Source: Pedobacter sp. UBA2067
GTDB taxonomy: Bacteria; Bacteroidota; Bacteroidia; Sphingobacteriales; Sphingobacteriaceae
DNA: 8,762 nucleotides
Direction of reading: 5' to 3'
Assembly (NCBI GenBank): GCA_002333205.1
Contig: DDAD01000130.1
Span: 31,696 to 40,457 of the forward strand
This document shows positions 7,890 through 8,762 of the stretch, piece by piece. The notes beneath the pieces are model-generated. The model searched no databases. It was given only the letters and a program-made list of their open reading frames with translations, and was not told the origin of the DNA. How positions within the stretch are numbered: the first letter of the stretch is position 1; each line of letters begins with the position of its first letter. The translations under genes and the position numbers were made by a program.

Positions 7890-7960
7890 TTAAGGCTAAC
7901 AAATTCCTGGAGTTTACAGCCCCCAGGTTCATTCACCTGAATGATATTTGATCTGCTTTG

Positions 7961-7968
7961 TACTTTTG
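7961..7968 (+). promoter_or_regulatory. Candidate -7 promoter box in the intergenic region
   Basis: TACTTTTG matches the Bacteroidota -7 consensus TAnnTTTG exactly and sits in the context TTTG-TACTTTTGCGG. Transcription would start near 7975, about 370 nt upstream of the second susC, and run through the hairpins at 8009-8025 and 8060-8112. The only nearby TTTG (7947-7950) is too close to be a normal -33 box, so support is partial. Confidence 0.35.
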
Positions 7969-8059
7969 CGGATGTGTGTAGCACAAGCACCCGTTTAATT
8001 ATTGATGAAATGGTGTTCTACCATTCTTAAGCATTTCTCTTATTTGTTGTTCCAAAAGT

Positions 8060-8112
8060 ATGAAGATGGACTGCCCGGTTTTTACGGGAAACCGTACGGG
8101 CCACATTTTCAT
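8060..8112. repeat. Long imperfect hairpin, possible structured RNA
   Basis: Three nested stems stack. ATGAAGATG (8060-8068) pairs with CATTTTCAT (8104-8112), 9 pairs with one G-U if transcribed on plus. GCCC (8073-8076) pairs with GGGC (8098-8101). GGTTT (8077-8081) pairs with AAACC (8089-8093) around the loop TTACGGG. A GTAC bulge (8094-8097) and a small internal loop (GACT opposite CA) interrupt it. The total is 18 pairs in 53 nt. No T-run follows, arguing against a terminator. It sits about 240 bp before the second susC start. Confidence 0.6.
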
Positions 8113-8246
8113 CAAGACCTTCTAATGAACGTAGGCTAATGCTGCGGCTTAAACTTCTCGTTCAATCCTAAAAGTCAAGGTTTTGTTACGATGATCCTTG
8201 CGCTTCATTTCACCCAAGTTGATATCTTGCTAGTAACATCATGATT

Positions 8247-8264
8247 GCTTAACACCAGCTTAAC
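8247..8264 (+). repeat. Tandem direct repeat GCTTAAC, 11-bp period
   Basis: GCTTAAC occurs at 8247-8253 and 8258-8264, one helical turn apart, directly before a candidate -33 TTG at 8267. Two same-face half-sites next to a promoter are the usual arrangement of an activator site. No regulator gene is in the window, so the binding protein is unknown. Confidence 0.45.
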
Positions 8265-8266
8265 CC

Positions 8267-8293
8267 TTGAAAATTCCTTTATGAGTTACTTTG
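8267..8293 (+). promoter_or_regulatory. Candidate promoter for the second susC
   Basis: A TTG at 8267-8269 and TTACTTTG at 8286-8293 (one mismatch to TAnnTTTG) are 16 bp apart, near the usual -33 to -7 spacing. RNA would start near 8300, giving a leader of about 49 nt before the ATG at 8349. The direct repeat at 8247-8264 abuts it. A TATAAT-like string at 8334-8339 is too close to the ATG and is not the consensus of this phylum. Confidence 0.4.
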
Positions 8294-8348
8294 CCGCCGA
8301 ATGAAGACTAACTAAACGACTAATTCTTCACCCTATAATAGTTAATCC

Positions 8349-8762
8349 ATGAGAAAACCCTTACGTTTTACATGCAGACTGCATGTCAAGGCAATGCTCG
8401 CCATGACCTGCATTTTGCTTCTTTTTAGCATGCAATTGCTTGCGCAAAGCAAAACGGTCAGCGGCACAGTGCTAGACCAAAGCAACAACCAGGCGCTACC
8501 CGGCGTGGTGGTAACCAACAGCAGCACGAAGCGAAGTGTCTCTACTGATGCTTCCGGAAAGTTCAGCATTGAAGTGTCCGGTAGCGAGCAACTGCTGCTC
8601 CGAATGATCGGCTACGCCGAACAAACCATCAATCCAGGGACGCAAAGCAATCTTACCATCAGGATGCAATCTTCTGAACAGGACCTGGAAGAAGTTGTTG
8701 TGGTAGGCTACGGTACCCAGAAGAAAGCGAACCTAACCGGCGCGATAAGCACCGTAACCGGT
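8349..8762 (+). CDS. SusC-type TonB-dependent transporter, N-terminal part (cut by window end)
   Basis: The frame stays open from ATG 8349 to the window edge, giving 138 residues of a second SusC/RagA-type outer membrane transporter. It begins with a long basic n-region (MRKPLRFTCRLHVK) and a hydrophobic core (about 15-31), with likely signal cleavage near Ala32 in LLAQSK. Residues about 36-108 are a carboxypeptidase-regulatory-like domain (TVSGTVLD, ALPGVVV, DASGKFSI, MIGYAEQ). A TonB-box-like EEVVVVGYGTQKK follows at 114-126, and the plug domain is starting (LTGAISTVTG). The remaining roughly 850-900 residues lie outside. It aligns domain by domain with the first SusC but is clearly divergent, so it is a separate system and not a recent duplicate. 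A SusD partner would be expected downstream. It is truncated by the window only; nothing suggests a broken gene. Confidence 0.93.
   Translation, partial: MRKPLRFTCRLHVKAMLAMTCILLLFSMQLLAQSKTVSGTVLDQSNNQALPGVVVTNSSTKRSVSTDASGKFSIEVSGSEQLLLRMIGYAEQTINPGTQSNLTIRMQSSEQDLEEVVVVGYGTQKKANLTGAISTVTG
8370..8386. repeat. 17-bp palindrome inside the second susC signal sequence
   Basis: ACATGCAG, a central A, then CTGCATGT form a perfect inverted repeat over codons 8-13 of the second susC. As RNA it would fold into six pairs with a 5-nt loop, starting 21 nt after the start codon. A weaker hairpin (GTCAAGG 8385-8391 with CCATGAC 8401-8407, one mismatch) overlaps its right edge. It could affect translation or be an operator, or be coincidence. 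Confidence 0.5.

Larger units (their letters stand above)
7698..8348. other. Gene-poor intergenic region with inverted repeats
   Basis: About 650 bp separate the tRNA terminator from the second susC, with no open frame that I recognise as a gene. Every frame on both strands is broken by stops within about 60 codons. Besides the structures listed separately, short perfect hairpins occur at 7866-7879 (ATGCC/GGCAT, loop GGTT), 7924-7939 (CAGGT/ACCTG) overlapping 7929-7944 (TCATTC/GAATGA), and 8009-8025 (AATGGT/ACCATT). A 33-codon plus-strand frame starts at ATG 7792 (stop 7891-7893) but has no family resemblance. The region could be a regulatory leader, a small-RNA locus or a decayed gene. Confidence 0.6.

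Noticed and set aside
7924..7944. Interleaved CAGGT/ACCTG and TCATTC/GAATGA pairings as a pseudoknot or switch
   Set aside because: The segments abut with no connecting loop, which is geometrically unlikely, and each stem is short enough to occur by chance.
8053..8060. Minus-strand TACTTTTG as a promoter facing the tRNA
   Set aside because: It has no -33 partner and no gene downstream; it may simply be part of the long hairpin's left flank.
8306..8323. Repeated ACTAA units (8307, 8311, 8319) before the second susC
   Set aside because: Very short and AT-rich; no consistent spacing.
8334..8339. TATAAT as a -10 box for the second susC
   Set aside because: Only 9 bp before the ATG, and not the primary sigma consensus used in Bacteroidota.

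Overview
The window looks like chromosomal DNA from a Bacteroidota bacterium, most likely Sphingobacteriaceae (Pedobacter-like). The reasons are a tandem SusC/SusD pair, a second SusC start, A-rich leaders without Shine-Dalgarno sequences, several matches to the Bacteroidota -7 promoter box TAnnTTTG, and a tRNA without an encoded CCA end. The genus is an inference.

Layout: (1) 87-4473, plus strand: a SusC-type TonB-dependent transporter and its SusD-type surface lipoprotein, 10 bp apart, which together would bind and import one unidentified nutrient. No enzyme or regulator gene accompanies them here, and a hairpin terminator follows at once. (2) 4545-5444, minus strand: an S66-family LD-carboxypeptidase (murein peptide recycling), convergent with susD and divergent from metG. 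(3) 5485-7593, plus strand: metG, methionyl-tRNA synthetase, with a TTG start and a C-terminal tRNA-binding domain. (4) 7598-7669: tRNA-Arg(CCU), only 4 nt after the metG stop codon, followed by a perfect 11-bp UUCG-tetraloop terminator. metG and the tRNA probably share a transcript. (5) 7698-8348: about 650 bp with no convincing gene but several inverted repeats, a long imperfect hairpin, a one-turn tandem direct repeat and promoter-like boxes. (6) 8349 to the window end: the first 138 codons of a second SusC-type transporter, cut off by the window edge.

The genes fall into two functional groups: nutrient uptake across the outer membrane (both SusC loci) and housekeeping (peptidoglycan recycling, Met-tRNA charging, an Arg tRNA). 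I see no phage, CRISPR, toxin-antitoxin or insertion-sequence signature, and no clear new multi-gene system. The least explained part is the 650-bp stretch between the tRNA terminator and the second susC, which may hold a structured leader or small RNA, regulatory sites, or a decayed gene.

Start corrections: the long open frames of susC, susD and the LD-carboxypeptidase extend upstream of the more likely starts at 87, 3112 and 5444.
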